A DNA stretch of 45,335 bases from Pantoea sp. 18069 (lineage in GTDB: Bacteria > Pseudomonadota > Gammaproteobacteria > Burkholderiales > Burkholderiaceae_C). The notes below the pieces were generated by a model. That model did not search any database and was not told the origin of the DNA. It was given only the letters and a program-made list of their open reading frames with translations. The DNA lies in the NCBI RefSeq assembly GCF_902706035.1, contig NZ_CACSJA010000039.1, positions 1 to 45,335 of the forward strand, written 5' to 3'. Positions 23,822 through 32,540 of this stretch are shown here, in pieces. Each line of letters opens with the position of its first letter. Position 1 is the first letter of the stretch. Position numbers and translations under genes: made by a program.

Positions 23822-24720
23822 CAGGCCACCAGCGGTTGCTTCTTGATATCCAGCACGTAGGGGTTCTCGAACACCACCGTGCGGCCCGAACTGCCCTGCA
23901 CCACCTTCATGGACATCTCGCCGAGCTGGTCGATGCGGATGCGCACCACGTCGCCATCGACGATCTGGCCCACGCCCGCCGGCGTGCCGGTGGCGATGAT
24001 GTCCCCGGGTTCGAGCGTCATCACCGAAGCGGCCATTTCGATCATGCCGGGGATGTCCAACACCAGGTCCTTGGTGTTGGCGCTTTGGCGCAGCTCGTCA
24101 TTGACCCAGAGCTTCATCGCGAGGTTGGCCGGATCGGTAACTTCATCGGCGGTCGTGATCCAGGGGCCCACGGGGCAGAAGGTGTCATAGGCCTTGCGGA
24201 ACACGCGCTCCTCGCGACCGCGCACCACCATGTCCATCAGGCAGGCATAGCCGAACACGTAGTCCTGCCAGTCCTCGCGGCGCACGTTGCGGCCCGACTT
24301 GCCGATGATGATGCCCAGCTCGGCCTCGTGGTGCACTTCGCGCCCGGGCAGGTCTGGCAGCTCGATCACATCGCTGGCGCCGCACAGCGACGATGCGGGC
24401 TTGAGAAAGAAGCCCTGGTGCGTGGCGCGGTAGTTGGCCTGCATCTCCTGGCCGTGATCGTTGTAGTTCACGGGATAGGCGATGACCTTGTTGGGCCAGG
24501 GTACGGGTGTCAGCAGCCGCACCGCCGGCAATGCCATGCGCGGCGCGCTGGCGAGCGCACCCTCGACCTTGGCGCGCAGTTGCGTCCATGCTGCAATCAT
24601 CTGCACGGCGCCGACCGGCGGCCACTGCTGGGGATCGACACCGACGACATCCGTCACATCGACCAACTCTTCACCGACGACGATGCCGATGCGACCTTCG
24701 TTAAAACGGGCAATTTTCAT
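23821..24720 (-). CDS. Fumarylacetoacetate hydrolase-family enzyme (fumarylpyruvate or maleylpyruvate hydrolase)
   Basis: This is a 299-residue FAH-family hydrolase. Metal ligands are visible in HHEAELGIIIG (two Glu) and in LMDMVVRG (Asp); the C-terminal GDIIATGTPAGVG is the family signature. It should hydrolyse the gentisate ring-cleavage product to pyruvate and fumarate or maleate. No maleylpyruvate isomerase is present in the window, so it either acts directly on maleylpyruvate or depends on an isomerase elsewhere. It is the first gene of the - strand gentisate operon, divergent from the IclR gene with 171 bases between them. Confidence 0.86.
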   Translation of the reverse strand: MKIARFNEGRIGIVVGEELVDVTDVVGVDPQQWPPVGAVQMIAAWTQLRAKVEGALASAPRMALPAVRLLTPVPWPNKVIAYPVNYNDHGQEMQANYRATHQGFFLKPASSLCGASDVIELPDLPGREVHHEAELGIIIGKSGRNVRREDWQDYVFGYACLMDMVVRGREERVFRKAYDTFCPVGPWITTADEVTDPANLAMKLWVNDELRQSANTKDLVLDIPGMIEMAASVMTLEPGDIIATGTPAGVGQIVDGDVVRIRIDQLGEMSMKVVQGSSGRTVVFENPYVLDIKKQPLVA

Positions 24721-24844
24721 GTTTTACGTCTCCATCATCTTGTAACCAGCAAACAACAAAATCAATGTACGCAACAAATTTGCAGCTTGCATGAGCGAAT
24801 TCTATCCATGAACTTGGCAACAAGGCCAGATTTATTTTTTGAAA

Positions 24845-24881
24845 GTTCTACTCTTCAATGAGTTTTATATTCTTTTAGAAC
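24845..24881 (+). promoter_or_regulatory. Operator-like dyad GTTCTA-N25-TAGAAC upstream of iclR-type gene
   Basis: GTTCTA (24845-24850) and TAGAAC (24876-24881) are separated by exactly 25 bases and end 10 bases before the IclR start. The same arms and spacing are found in front of the porin at 5629 (5643-5679). The half-site centres are 31 bases apart, about three helical turns, as expected for a tetrameric IclR protein. It lies in the divergent region and may also affect the gentisate operon. Confidence 0.6.
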
Positions 24882-24891
24882 AGCATTTACA

Positions 24892-25683
24892 ATGACCTCT
24901 CACACGACTCCATCCCAACGCATGCGCAAAACATCCCCTGCAACGACCGTGGAAGACAACACCGACGGCGTCGGCGTTGCCGCAGTGAACCGCGCGCTCT
25001 CCCTGCTGGCCGCTTTCTCCAAGCACCACCGCAGCTTCACGCTCACGCAGCTCGCCGAGCACACCGGCCTGTACAAGAGCACCGTGCTGCGCCTGGCCGA
25101 ATCCCTGGAGCTCGCCGGCTATCTGTACCGCGACCGCGAAGGCCTCTATACCCTGGGGCCTACGCCTTTGCGGCTGGCTGCCATCTACCGCAGCAGCCTG
25201 CATCCGTCCGAATTCGTCATGCCGGTGCTGCGTGAGCTGTCGAGCTTGACGGGGGAAAGCGCCGCTCTGTATACCCGCGCCGGCGACAAGCGGCTGTGTG
25301 CCTACCGGATCTCGTCTTCGCGCGCCATCAGCGACAACGTGCAGCAGGATGAACTGCTGTCGCTGGACCGGGGTGCGGGCGGGCATGTACTGCTGGCCTT
25401 TGCCGGCGAGCCCGGCGAGCGCTATGACGCCATCCGTCAGCGCCTGGTATGCCTGACGATGGGCGAGCGTGACCAGGAAACCGCGGCCATGGCTTGCCCG
25501 GTCTTTGGCGTGGAGCAAAAGCTCGAAGGGGCGCTGTCGGTATCAGGTCCGCTGCACCGCTTCACGCCCGAAGCCATTCAAACCATCCAGGGCCATCTGC
25601 TGATCAGCGCCGCCAAGATCAGCGCCCATTTCGGCGGAGATTCCTCCGTCTTCACCGACTGCAATCCGCCTACCGGAATCTGA
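24892..25683 (+). CDS. IclR family transcriptional regulator
   Basis: This is a 263-residue regulator. The N-terminal winged helix (AVNRALSLLAAFSKHHRSFTLTQLAEHTGLYKSTVLRLAESLELAGYLYRD, ~25-80) and the C-terminal effector domain (ALYTRAGDKRLCAYRISSSRAI, AGGHVLLAFAG) are typical of IclR proteins that sense aromatic or organic acids. It is divergent from the gentisate operon and co-oriented with the CoA-transferase 3 bases downstream. A dyad 10 bases before its start suggests autoregulation. Confidence 0.9.
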   Translation: MTSHTTPSQRMRKTSPATTVEDNTDGVGVAAVNRALSLLAAFSKHHRSFTLTQLAEHTGLYKSTVLRLAESLELAGYLYRDREGLYTLGPTPLRLAAIYRSSLHPSEFVMPVLRELSSLTGESAALYTRAGDKRLCAYRISSSRAISDNVQQDELLSLDRGAGGHVLLAFAGEPGERYDAIRQRLVCLTMGERDQETAAMACPVFGVEQKLEGALSVSGPLHRFTPEAIQTIQGHLLISAAKISAHFGGDSSVFTDCNPPTGI

Positions 25684-25686
25684 CTA

Positions 25687-26859
25687 ATGACCCCTCTGCT
25701 GAAGAACATCCGCGTTCTAGACCTCACCAATGTCCTTTCGGGCCCCTTTTGCGGCTACCAGCTCGCATTGCTGGGGGCAGATGTGATCAAGGTGGAGTCG
25801 CCCGAGGGAGGGGATCTGGCACGCCAGCTCGGCGCCGACGAAGGCCTCAACAAGCACTACCTGGGCGCCTCCTTTCTGGCGCAAAACGGCAGCAAGCGGT
25901 CGATTGCCCTGGACCTCAAGGACCCGGCGGACATCAGCACCTTCCAGCGACTGGTGGAGACGGCGGATGTGGTGCTGGAAAACTTTCGACCCGGCGTGAT
26001 GGACCGGCTGGGCCTGGGCTACCAGGAACTGCAGGCCATCAAGAAGGATCTGGTGTATTGCGCCATCTCCGGCTTCGGCAAGGATGGCCCGTTGGCCAAG
26101 TCTCCGGCCTACGACCAGATCATCCAGGGCTTGTCGGGTCTGATGAGCATCACCGGAGACGCGCAAACCGGCCCGTTGCGCGTGGGCTACCCGCTGTGCG
26201 ACACGCTGGGCGGCATCACCGCAGCGTTCTCGATCTGCGCCGCGCTGGTACGCCGGGGGCAGACCGGCGAAGGCGCGCTGCTCGATGTCTCGATGCTCGA
26301 TTCCACGCTGGTGTCGATGGGCTGGATCGTCTCCAACCTGCTGATCGCCGGCCAGCAGCCCGTGCCCATGGGCAACGAGAATTTCACCGCTGCTCCGTCG
26401 GGCACGTTCAGCACCGGCAACGGCCCGATCAACATCGCCGCCAACAAGCAGCAGCAGTTCGAGCAACTGTGCGACATCATCGGTGCACCCGAACTCAAGA
26501 CCGATGCCCGCTTTGCCGAGCGCGAGGCGCGTAAGCGCAACCGCTTCGCCCTCAAGGGCCTGATCGAGCAACAGCTGTCGACGGCCGCTGCCGCGAGTTG
26601 GGAAGCGCGCCTGAATGCCGCCGGCATTCCCGCCGGGCAGGTGCTGAGTGTGCAGCAGGCCCTGGCCCAACCCCAGGTTCAACACCGCCAGCTGTTTGCC
26701 AGCGTGCCATTCGACCATGCGGGCCGTGCCGAACTGCAACTGGCGCGCAGCGGCTTTCATGTAGACGGCCAGGCCACCGGCCCCGCCACGGCGCCGCCCC
26801 TGCGCGGCGCGCATACCGAAGAAATCCTGCGCGAGCTGAACATGGCGGAGCGCGCCTGA
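25687..26859 (+). CDS. CaiB/BaiF family CoA-transferase
   Basis: This is a 390-residue class III CoA-transferase. It has the N-terminal IRVLDLTNVLSGPFCGYQLALLGADVIKVESPEGGD, the KRSIALDLKD segment, and the motif LLDVSMLDSTL, whose second Asp is the expected acyl-anhydride nucleophile. It transfers CoA between carboxylic acids; the substrate is unknown. Only 3 bases separate it from the IclR gene, so the two form one transcript, followed by a thioesterase 164 bases on. Unlike the double-domain enzyme at 12516-15038, the catalytic Asp is intact. Confidence 0.9.
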   Translation: MTPLLKNIRVLDLTNVLSGPFCGYQLALLGADVIKVESPEGGDLARQLGADEGLNKHYLGASFLAQNGSKRSIALDLKDPADISTFQRLVETADVVLENFRPGVMDRLGLGYQELQAIKKDLVYCAISGFGKDGPLAKSPAYDQIIQGLSGLMSITGDAQTGPLRVGYPLCDTLGGITAAFSICAALVRRGQTGEGALLDVSMLDSTLVSMGWIVSNLLIAGQQPVPMGNENFTAAPSGTFSTGNGPINIAANKQQQFEQLCDIIGAPELKTDARFAEREARKRNRFALKGLIEQQLSTAAAASWEARLNAAGIPAGQVLSVQQALAQPQVQHRQLFASVPFDHAGRAELQLARSGFHVDGQATGPATAPPLRGAHTEEILRELNMAERA

Positions 26860-27023
26860 GCCCGGCCCTGCGCGTCTGCCCCGGTGCAAAGGCGCGAGCG
26901 CCGAAGCGGACCGGGCTCAAGGGCGCCATGCCCACTGCCCTAGCGCCATGCATGCGCGCGCGCCGCAGCCGCGAACACACCCGCTGACCGGTAATCCGAC
27001 GCGTTATTCCAGGAAGCCAGGAA

Positions 27024-27980
27024 ATGCTTGATTCGAAGAACATCGCCACCCCATTGCACAGTCCGCAAACGCGCCGTGTCTTGCAGGCACTTCAGGCCTG
27101 CCGCACACCGGGATGGATGTTTGCCGGACATTTCCTCGACATGGTCTTCACGCAGAACGACCAAGCCGCCACCGTGGTGACCCTGGAGGTGGGACCGCAC
27201 TGCCGGGCGGCCGACGGCCGCATTTCGCTGGCGACGCTGAGCATCCTGGCCGATGTGGCGATGGCGGCAGCGGTGCGCAGTGAGTTTGGCCCTTCCGCGC
27301 GCGTTGCGACCTTGACGATCCGCCTGACGTTTGCTTCGCTGCCCGCGCAAGGTGTCCTGCGGGCCGTTGCGAAGCTCGAACAGATCCCGCGCGTCGGGGC
27401 CATGCAGAGCGCAATGACCAGCGTAGAAATCTATGCCGAGGATGGCAGCCTATGCTGCAGCAGCGCGGCCTCGTTTGCGGTGCTGGAAAACCGCCAGGGC
27501 ACGGCAGATCACCCCATGCCACGCACAAGCACCTTGTCCGCCGCTTCCCTGCTGCCAACGCATGAGCTGCATGAAGCCGAACAGGCGGTCTGGGAGCGGG
27601 CCTTGCAGGCCGAGCAGGACGCAGGCCAAGGCAGCTTCATCGAGCGGTTCTGGGGTATCCTGCCCGTAGCAGGCAGTGCGCCCGGGCAGGCCAGCTGCCG
27701 AGTGGAATCGGGCATGCATATCGGCAACCGCTCGGGGCATGTCCAGGGCGGCATACTGCTGGGAGTGGCGGCAGCGACCTGTACCGCGGCATTGCCTGAA
27801 GGCTGGAGCTTGCTGGATCTTTCGGCGCAATACCTCGATGCCGGCGCCGGACCCTATATCGATGCCAGCGCCGCCACGCTGCGCTCAGGCCGCAACCTTG
27901 CCGTCGTGGAATGCCGCGTTGTAGATTCGGCAAGCAAACCCATTTTTTCAGCTCAAGCAACCTGTCTACGCGGCCGATAA
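27024..27980 (+). CDS. Tandem hotdog-fold acyl-CoA thioesterase-like protein
   Basis: This is a 318-residue protein with two hotdog domains of the PaaI/acyl-CoA thioesterase type. The first (~15-150) includes ISLATLSILADVAMAAAVRSEFG and VATLTIRLTFASLP. The second (~190-316) includes SGMHIGNRSGHVQGGILLGVAAATCTAAL and LSAQYLDAGAGPYIDA. The HVQGG loop before the long helix is the usual substrate site. It probably releases a CoA ester formed by the neighbouring CoA-transferase, or acts as a hydratase-like partner. An AGGAA lies a few bases before the ATG. The 164-base gap upstream holds an inverted repeat GAGCCCGG/CCGGGCTC (26858-26865, 26911-26918) and nothing else clear. Confidence 0.75.
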   Translation: MLDSKNIATPLHSPQTRRVLQALQACRTPGWMFAGHFLDMVFTQNDQAATVVTLEVGPHCRAADGRISLATLSILADVAMAAAVRSEFGPSARVATLTIRLTFASLPAQGVLRAVAKLEQIPRVGAMQSAMTSVEIYAEDGSLCCSSAASFAVLENRQGTADHPMPRTSTLSAASLLPTHELHEAEQAVWERALQAEQDAGQGSFIERFWGILPVAGSAPGQASCRVESGMHIGNRSGHVQGGILLGVAAATCTAALPEGWSLLDLSAQYLDAGAGPYIDASAATLRSGRNLAVVECRVVDSASKPIFSAQATCLRGR

Positions 27981-28018
27981 GGGCGCCAGGCGCACACCCT
28001 AGAGCGGATTTCATATTG

Positions 28019-28490
28019 CTAAAAGGCATAGCCGCAATGGGCGAGCCATCCTTGAGCATCCCTGGTAGTCACTGCGTCGATCACCTTCGACAGGGCCTTA
28101 TCCAGGGCGTATTGAGTGCGCGCCTTGATGGCGCGCAGACCCATTTTGAGCTTGGACCAACACGGCTCTATGGGTGAGTCGTCGGGCGAGTACGGCGGCA
28201 GATACCTACGGGGTGCCTGGCGATGTCTTGCCAGTATTGGTCGCGTGCCTGACGTACCTGCGCGGTGTCCCGCTCGCTGGCATGGAGAGTCTTTTTTCGA
28301 CGCAGGCCAAGACGCTGCAGCACCCGGCATAAGGTAGGTGTGCTCACAGCCGGACCGCCTGCAGCTTCTGGGCCAACTCTTGCAGCGTCAAGTCGGGCTG
28401 CTCTTGCAGCCAGCGCTCCAGACGCTCGCCCCCTGTCGCATCTATCTTGAGCCAATGCGCCACAAGCCCCGCCTTGGCCCATCGCCGGAT
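28019..28490 (-). mobile_element. Decayed IS630-family transposase
   Basis: Three - strand frames give pieces of one IS630-type DDE transposase. The N-terminal helix-turn-helix part is RLERWLQEQPDLTLQELAQKL, near 28440-28350. It continues in another frame as AGGPAVSTPTLCRVLQRLGLRRKKTLHASERDTAQVRQARDQYWQDIARH. The C-terminus in a third frame is YLPPYSPDDSPIEPCWSKLK to AHCGYAF, ending at 28019. The central part with the first catalytic Asp residues (roughly 100 residues) is missing. The element is therefore inactive, with at least one frameshift and an internal deletion. Clear terminal repeats were not found. Confidence 0.8.
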
Positions 28491-28691
28491 CAGGCCGCCC
28501 TGCCAAGCACTTTCAGGAAATGCTCGTTGAACGCGGGAATGCCGTCCGGCTTGCGGCGGCTGATCAGCTGTTGATCGACGGCCCCTCGACATCCACCCAG
28601 AGCGATCCGCCTTCAGGCTCGGCCAGCTTGTCAGGGTGCGTCCTTGCAACAGTTCGCCGTCGATCAACAGCCATGGCTTGGCCTTTGCGGC
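28490..28691 (-). pseudogene. C-terminal remnant of a DJ-1/PfpI family protein
   Basis: On the - strand the frame KPWLLIDGELLQGRTLTSWPSLKAD starts right after the Bug stop. It continues in shifted frames as LWVDVE and then VDQQLISRRKPDGIPAFNEHFLKVLGRAA, ending with TGA at 28492-28490. This order matches the C-terminus of PfpI/DJ-1 proteins (GRTLTAWPS, WVD, SRKPDDIPAFN). About 65 residues survive, with two or more small indels. The N-terminal part with the nucleophile Cys is absent, so it is a dead fragment. Confidence 0.75.
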
Positions 28692-28694
28692 GCC

Positions 28695-29690
28695 TCATTC
28701 GATCTTGATCCCGGCCGCCTTCACCACATCCGCGTACTTCTTCAAGTCCGCCTGGATCTGCTGCCCGAATTCCGCCGGCGTATTGCCCACCGACGTGATG
28801 CCCAGCTTGGTCAGCCGCTCCTTGACCCCGGGCTCGTTCACGACCGCATGCAGCTCGCGCTGGATGCGCTCGGCGATGGGCTTGGGCGTACTGGCGGGCG
28901 CGAGGATGCCGATCCACGAGCTCACCTCGAAGCCCGGCACGGTTTCGGCGACGGTGGGCACGTCGGGCAGCGAAGGCAGCCGCTGCGCGCTGGAGATCGC
29001 GATGGCGCGCACCTGCCCTCTTTCAATGAAGGGCAGCGCGCCGGCCACGGCGGTGTAGAGCATGGGCAGCTGGCCGCCGACCACATCGGCCAGCGCCTGG
29101 CCGCCGCCCTTGTAGGGCACGTGGAGGAAGTCCGCGCCGGTTCGCACCTTGAGCATCTCGGCGGCAATGTGGGGCGTGCCGCCCGTGCCGGAACTGCCGT
29201 AGGACAGGCCGCCCGGCAGGCGCTTCGAATAGACAATCAGCTCGGGCAGGGTCTTTGCCGGCACCGAGGGGTGGGTGACGATGACCAGCGCCGTGTCGCC
29301 GATCTTGCTGACGGGCACGAAATCCTTCACCGTGTCGAACGGCACCTTGGCGAACACATGCGGGTTGATGACCAGCGTGCCGTCGAAGCCCAGCACCAGC
29401 GTGTGGCCGTCGGGCGCCGCGCTGGCCACCGCCTGCGTGCCGATGTTGCCCGAGGCGCCGGGGCGGTTGTCGATCACCACCTGCTGGCCCAGCCGCGCGC
29501 CGAGCCGCTCGGCCACGACGCGCGCGCCGGTGTCGGTCACGCCGCCGGGCGTGAAGGGCACGACCAGGCGAATGGGCTTGCTCGGAAAGTCCTGCGCCAG
29601 CGCCGGTGTGGCGCCCAGGCCCATCCCCAGGGCCAGCGCACCGGATGCGGCCAGCCAGCGGCGGCGCGAAGCGTTGTCGATATTCGTCAT
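28695..29690 (-). CDS. Bug-family solute receptor 4
   Basis: This is a 331-residue Bug/TctC receptor. The N-terminus contains SRRRWLAASGALALGMGLGATPALAQ, a possible Tat signal with the double Arg. Family signatures are IRLVVPFTPGGVTDTGARVVAERL, QVVIDNRPGASGNIG, SYGSSGTGGTPHIAAEML and PYKGGGQALADVVGGQL. It is the last gene of the - strand cluster that starts at 33736, 34 bases after the lyase gene. It probably binds the carboxylic acid used by that cluster or a related one. Confidence 0.9.
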   Translation of the reverse strand: MTNIDNASRRRWLAASGALALGMGLGATPALAQDFPSKPIRLVVPFTPGGVTDTGARVVAERLGARLGQQVVIDNRPGASGNIGTQAVASAAPDGHTLVLGFDGTLVINPHVFAKVPFDTVKDFVPVSKIGDTALVIVTHPSVPAKTLPELIVYSKRLPGGLSYGSSGTGGTPHIAAEMLKVRTGADFLHVPYKGGGQALADVVGGQLPMLYTAVAGALPFIERGQVRAIAISSAQRLPSLPDVPTVAETVPGFEVSSWIGILAPASTPKPIAERIQRELHAVVNEPGVKERLTKLGITSVGNTPAEFGQQIQADLKKYADVVKAAGIKIE

Positions 29691-29724
29691 GGGTCTTGTC
29701 TCCGTTCTTTTGTTGACTGGATCT

Positions 29725-30588
29725 TCAGCGCGCCCAGCGCTTGTCGAAATCCCAGACGTCCTGAAAGCCGATCAGGCCGCAGAACTCCTGGAAATCGAAC
29801 AGCGGCACCTCGGGCGCCTGGCTGATCCCGCTGTTCTTGAGGTGGCGCAACGCGCGTTCCATGGCCGCGGCCGCCGACAGGCTGGTGAGCGAGGGGTAGA
29901 TGGCCAGCGCAAAGCCGATTTCCGCCAGCACCTTGGCGGGCAGGATGGGCGTCTTGCCGCCATCGGCCATGTTGGCGAGCATGGGCGTGTCGAACGCGGC
30001 GCAGGCCCGGCGCATCTCCTCCTCGGACTGCGGCGCCTCGAAAAACAGGATGTCGGCACCGGCCTCGGCATAGGCCTCAAGGCGGCGCATGGCCTCATCG
30101 ACGCCGAGCGCGGCGCGCGCATCGGTGCGGGCGATGATCAGGAAGTTGTCCTTGTCCTCGCGCGCTTCGGCCGCAACCTTGATCTTCTCGACCATGTCCT
30201 GCGTCGGCACGCAGCGCTTGCCCGGCGTATGGCCGCACTTCTTCGGGAACTCCTGGTCTTCGAGCTGGATGGCCGTGACGCCGGCCGCCTCGTAGCCGCG
30301 CACCGTGTGGTGCACGTTGAGCAGCCCGCCGTAGCCAGTGTCGGCATCGGCAATGACCGCGCCCTGGCTGGTGCGCACCAGCGTCGCCATGCGGTCCAGC
30401 ATCTGCGTGTAGGTGGCGATGCCCGCGTCGGGCAGACCCAGGCTCGACGCCGTGAGCCAGTAGCCCGTGCCGTAGACGATGTCAAAACCGACCTTGTTGG
30501 CCACGCTGGCGGCAATCATGTCGTGCAGGCCGGGCGCGACGATGAATTCGCCGCGGTCGAGTTTCTGGCGGAATATGGGATTTGCCAT
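29725..30588 (-). CDS. Isocitrate lyase/PEP mutase-family lyase
   Basis: This is a 287-residue TIM-barrel enzyme of the ICL/PEP-mutase superfamily, which includes 2-methylisocitrate lyase, 2,3-dimethylmalate lyase, oxaloacetate decarboxylase and phosphonopyruvate hydrolase. The metal-binding DADTGYGG is at 81-88, and the catalytic loop KKCGH with the Cys of lyases is at 116-120, then IARTDARAA. KKCGH favours a C-C lyase over a mutase. The start is the ATG at 30588; the frame is open further upstream only as overlap with the next Bug gene. It sits between two Bug receptors, 5 bases after receptor 5. Confidence 0.85.
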   Translation of the reverse strand: MANPIFRQKLDRGEFIVAPGLHDMIAASVANKVGFDIVYGTGYWLTASSLGLPDAGIATYTQMLDRMATLVRTSQGAVIADADTGYGGLLNVHHTVRGYEAAGVTAIQLEDQEFPKKCGHTPGKRCVPTQDMVEKIKVAAEAREDKDNFLIIARTDARAALGVDEAMRRLEAYAEAGADILFFEAPQSEEEMRRACAAFDTPMLANMADGGKTPILPAKVLAEIGFALAIYPSLTSLSAAAAMERALRHLKNSGISQAPEVPLFDFQEFCGLIGFQDVWDFDKRWAR

Positions 30589-30593
30589 GCTGC

Positions 30594-31592
30594 CTACTCC
30601 GCCTTGATGCCGCCGCGCTGCGCGACCAGCGCCCACTTCTTCGTCTCGCTCGCGAGGAAGGTACGGAACTCGGCGGGCGGCGTGAGCGTGATGTCGGCGC
30701 CCTGGTCGTGCATCTGCTTTTGCAGCGCCGGGTCGGACGTGACCTTCTTCAGGTCCTGGTTGATCTGCGCAACGACAGGCGCCGGCAGCCCGGCCGGGCC
30801 GAACAGGCCGTACCAGCTCAGCGACTCGACGCCTTGAAGACCCGCTTCCTTGAAAGTCATCGCATCGGGGAACAGCGGCATGCGGCGATCCGCCGCGACG
30901 CCGACCACGCGCAGCGCGCCCGAGCGCACATGCGGCAGCGCCGTGAGCACACTGGTCACGCCCATAGGCAGGTGGCCGCCGATGATGTCGACCATGATGG
31001 GCGCGCCGCCCTTGTAGGGCACGCCGGTCAGCTTCAGATTGCCCACCTGGCGGATCAGCTCGCCGGTCAGGCGCGTCTGCCCTTCCGAATAGCCGCAGCC
31101 CAGCTCTTCCTTGCGCGCCGCGGTCAGCAGGTCGTCCAGCGTCTTGTAGGGGCCGCTGGCCTGCACCACCAGCACCGAAGGCGAGCTGGCGATGTTGGTG
31201 ATGGGCGTGAAGGCCTTGTCGGTGTCGTAGGGCAGCGACTTCATCAGCACCGGGTTGACAGCGTGCGAGCCCACCACCAGCAGCAGCGTGTGGCCGTCGG
31301 GCGCGGCGCGTGCCACCGTGCTGGAGCCGATCACGCCGTTGGCGCCGGTGCGGTTTTCGACCACCACCGACTGGCCCCATAGCTCGGTGAGGCGCTGGGC
31401 CATCAGCCGGCCGACGATATCGGTGCCGCCGCCGGCCGAGTAAGGCACGACCAGCGTGACGGGCTTGCTGGGGTATTTGGCCGCTTGCGCGAACGCGCTG
31501 CCCGCCGTGCCTGCCATGCCGGCGGTTGCCAGCGATGCGAGCCCGGCCAGCAGTTGGCGGCGGTTGGGATGAAGGTGAAAGGTCTGGTTCAT
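30594..31592 (-). CDS. Bug-family solute receptor 5
   Basis: This is a 332-residue Bug/TctC receptor with signal region (NRRQLLAGLASLATAGMAGTAGSAFAQ, possible Tat motif) and blocks VTLVVPYSAGGGTDIVGRLMAQRL, QSVVVENRTGANGVIGS, GYSEGQTRLTGEL and PYKGGAPIMVDIIGGHLP. It lies 21 bases after the HMG-CoA lyase gene and 5 bases before the ICL-family gene in one - strand transcript, so its ligand is probably the substrate of these enzymes. Confidence 0.9.
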   Translation of the reverse strand: MNQTFHLHPNRRQLLAGLASLATAGMAGTAGSAFAQAAKYPSKPVTLVVPYSAGGGTDIVGRLMAQRLTELWGQSVVVENRTGANGVIGSSTVARAAPDGHTLLLVVGSHAVNPVLMKSLPYDTDKAFTPITNIASSPSVLVVQASGPYKTLDDLLTAARKEELGCGYSEGQTRLTGELIRQVGNLKLTGVPYKGGAPIMVDIIGGHLPMGVTSVLTALPHVRSGALRVVGVAADRRMPLFPDAMTFKEAGLQGVESLSWYGLFGPAGLPAPVVAQINQDLKKVTSDPALQKQMHDQGADITLTPPAEFRTFLASETKKWALVAQRGGIKAE

Positions 31593-31613
31593 GCTTGTCT
31601 CCTGGTTGTTGTC

Positions 31614-32540
31614 TTATGTGTTCTGTGTATCCCGATCGCGCTGGCGCCGCAGCCAGGTGATGGCGCGGCCCCCTAACGGTCTCCGCAATCGCTCCTGCGC
31701 AAAATCCACCGCCGCGAGCAGGCCGGGCAGCGCGATGCCGGTGGCAAAGCCGCTGCGCTCGGCCATGAGCACGAGGTCTTCCGTCGCGACGTTGCCGGCG
31801 GCTCCGGGCGCGAACGGGCAGCCGCCTATGCCGCCGACACTCGCATCGAAGCGGCGCACGCCGGCTTCGAGCGCCGCCCAGGCATTGGCCACGCCCATGC
31901 CACGCGTGTCGTGCAGGTGGACCGCGAGGCGCTCCATCGGCACCACGCCGCGCAGCGCCGCAAAGCGCTCCTTCACCTGGCCCGGCGAGGCCGAGCCTAT
32001 GGTGTCGGCAATGACGATCTCGTCGGCCGCGGCCGCATGCATGCGCGCCGACAGGCGCAGCACTTCATGGAGCGGCGTCTGGCCCTCGAACGGGCAGTCG
32101 AAGGCCACGGCCACGTAGGCGCGCGTGCGCAGGCCCAGCGCGCGCGCCGCGGCCAGCGTCTGCTCGCTGACCTCGGTGGCCTGGTCCAGGCCCATGTTGA
32201 TGTTCTTGCGGTTCATGGTCTCGGAGGCCGAGAGCACGACGGCAATTTCCGTTGCGCCGGCCGCGTGCGCACGCTCCAGCCCCTTGAGATTGGGCACCAG
32301 CACCGAGGTGCGCAGCGCGGGAAAGCGTGCCTGCACCTGCGGCACGAGTTCGGCGGCGTCGGCCATCTGCGGCACGGCCTTGGGCGAGACAAAGCTGGCC
32401 GCCTCGATGCTGCGCAGGCCGGCTTCGACCAGCAATTCGATCAGCCGCAGCTTGTCCGCGGTGCCCAGGTGTATCGCCTGGTTCTGCAGGCCGTCGCGCG
32501 GGGCGACATCAGTGATGTGGATCGCTTCCTGCACGCTCAT
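31614..32540 (-). CDS. Hydroxymethylglutaryl-CoA lyase
   Basis: This is a 308-residue DRE-TIM lyase. It has the canonical VAPRDGLQNQ (metal-site Arg-Asp), LHDTRGMGVANAWAALEAG, and the signature SVGGIGGCPFAPGAAGNVATEDLV with the active-site Cys. These fit cleavage of 3-hydroxy-3-methylglutaryl-CoA to acetyl-CoA and acetoacetate, though close relatives use citramalyl-CoA-like esters. Its ATG overlaps the CoA-transferase stop by four bases (ATGA, 32540-32537), so activation and cleavage enzymes are made together. It is more canonical than the lyase at 9177-10154. Confidence 0.88.
   Translation of the reverse strand: MSVQEAIHITDVAPRDGLQNQAIHLGTADKLRLIELLVEAGLRSIEAASFVSPKAVPQMADAAELVPQVQARFPALRTSVLVPNLKGLERAHAAGATEIAVVLSASETMNRKNINMGLDQATEVSEQTLAAARALGLRTRAYVAVAFDCPFEGQTPLHEVLRLSARMHAAAADEIVIADTIGSASPGQVKERFAALRGVVPMERLAVHLHDTRGMGVANAWAALEAGVRRFDASVGGIGGCPFAPGAAGNVATEDLVLMAERSGFATGIALPGLLAAVDFAQERLRRPLGGRAITWLRRQRDRDTQNT

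Noticed and set aside
28564..28917. - strand frame running from the Bug gene into the scar
   Set aside because: It is out of frame with the Bug receptor. Only its last residues match the PfpI remnant, which is annotated separately.
29725..31380. Fusion of the ICL-family enzyme to an upstream open frame
   Set aside because: The upstream part is an out-of-frame reading of Bug receptor 5. The family N-terminus begins at ATG 30588.
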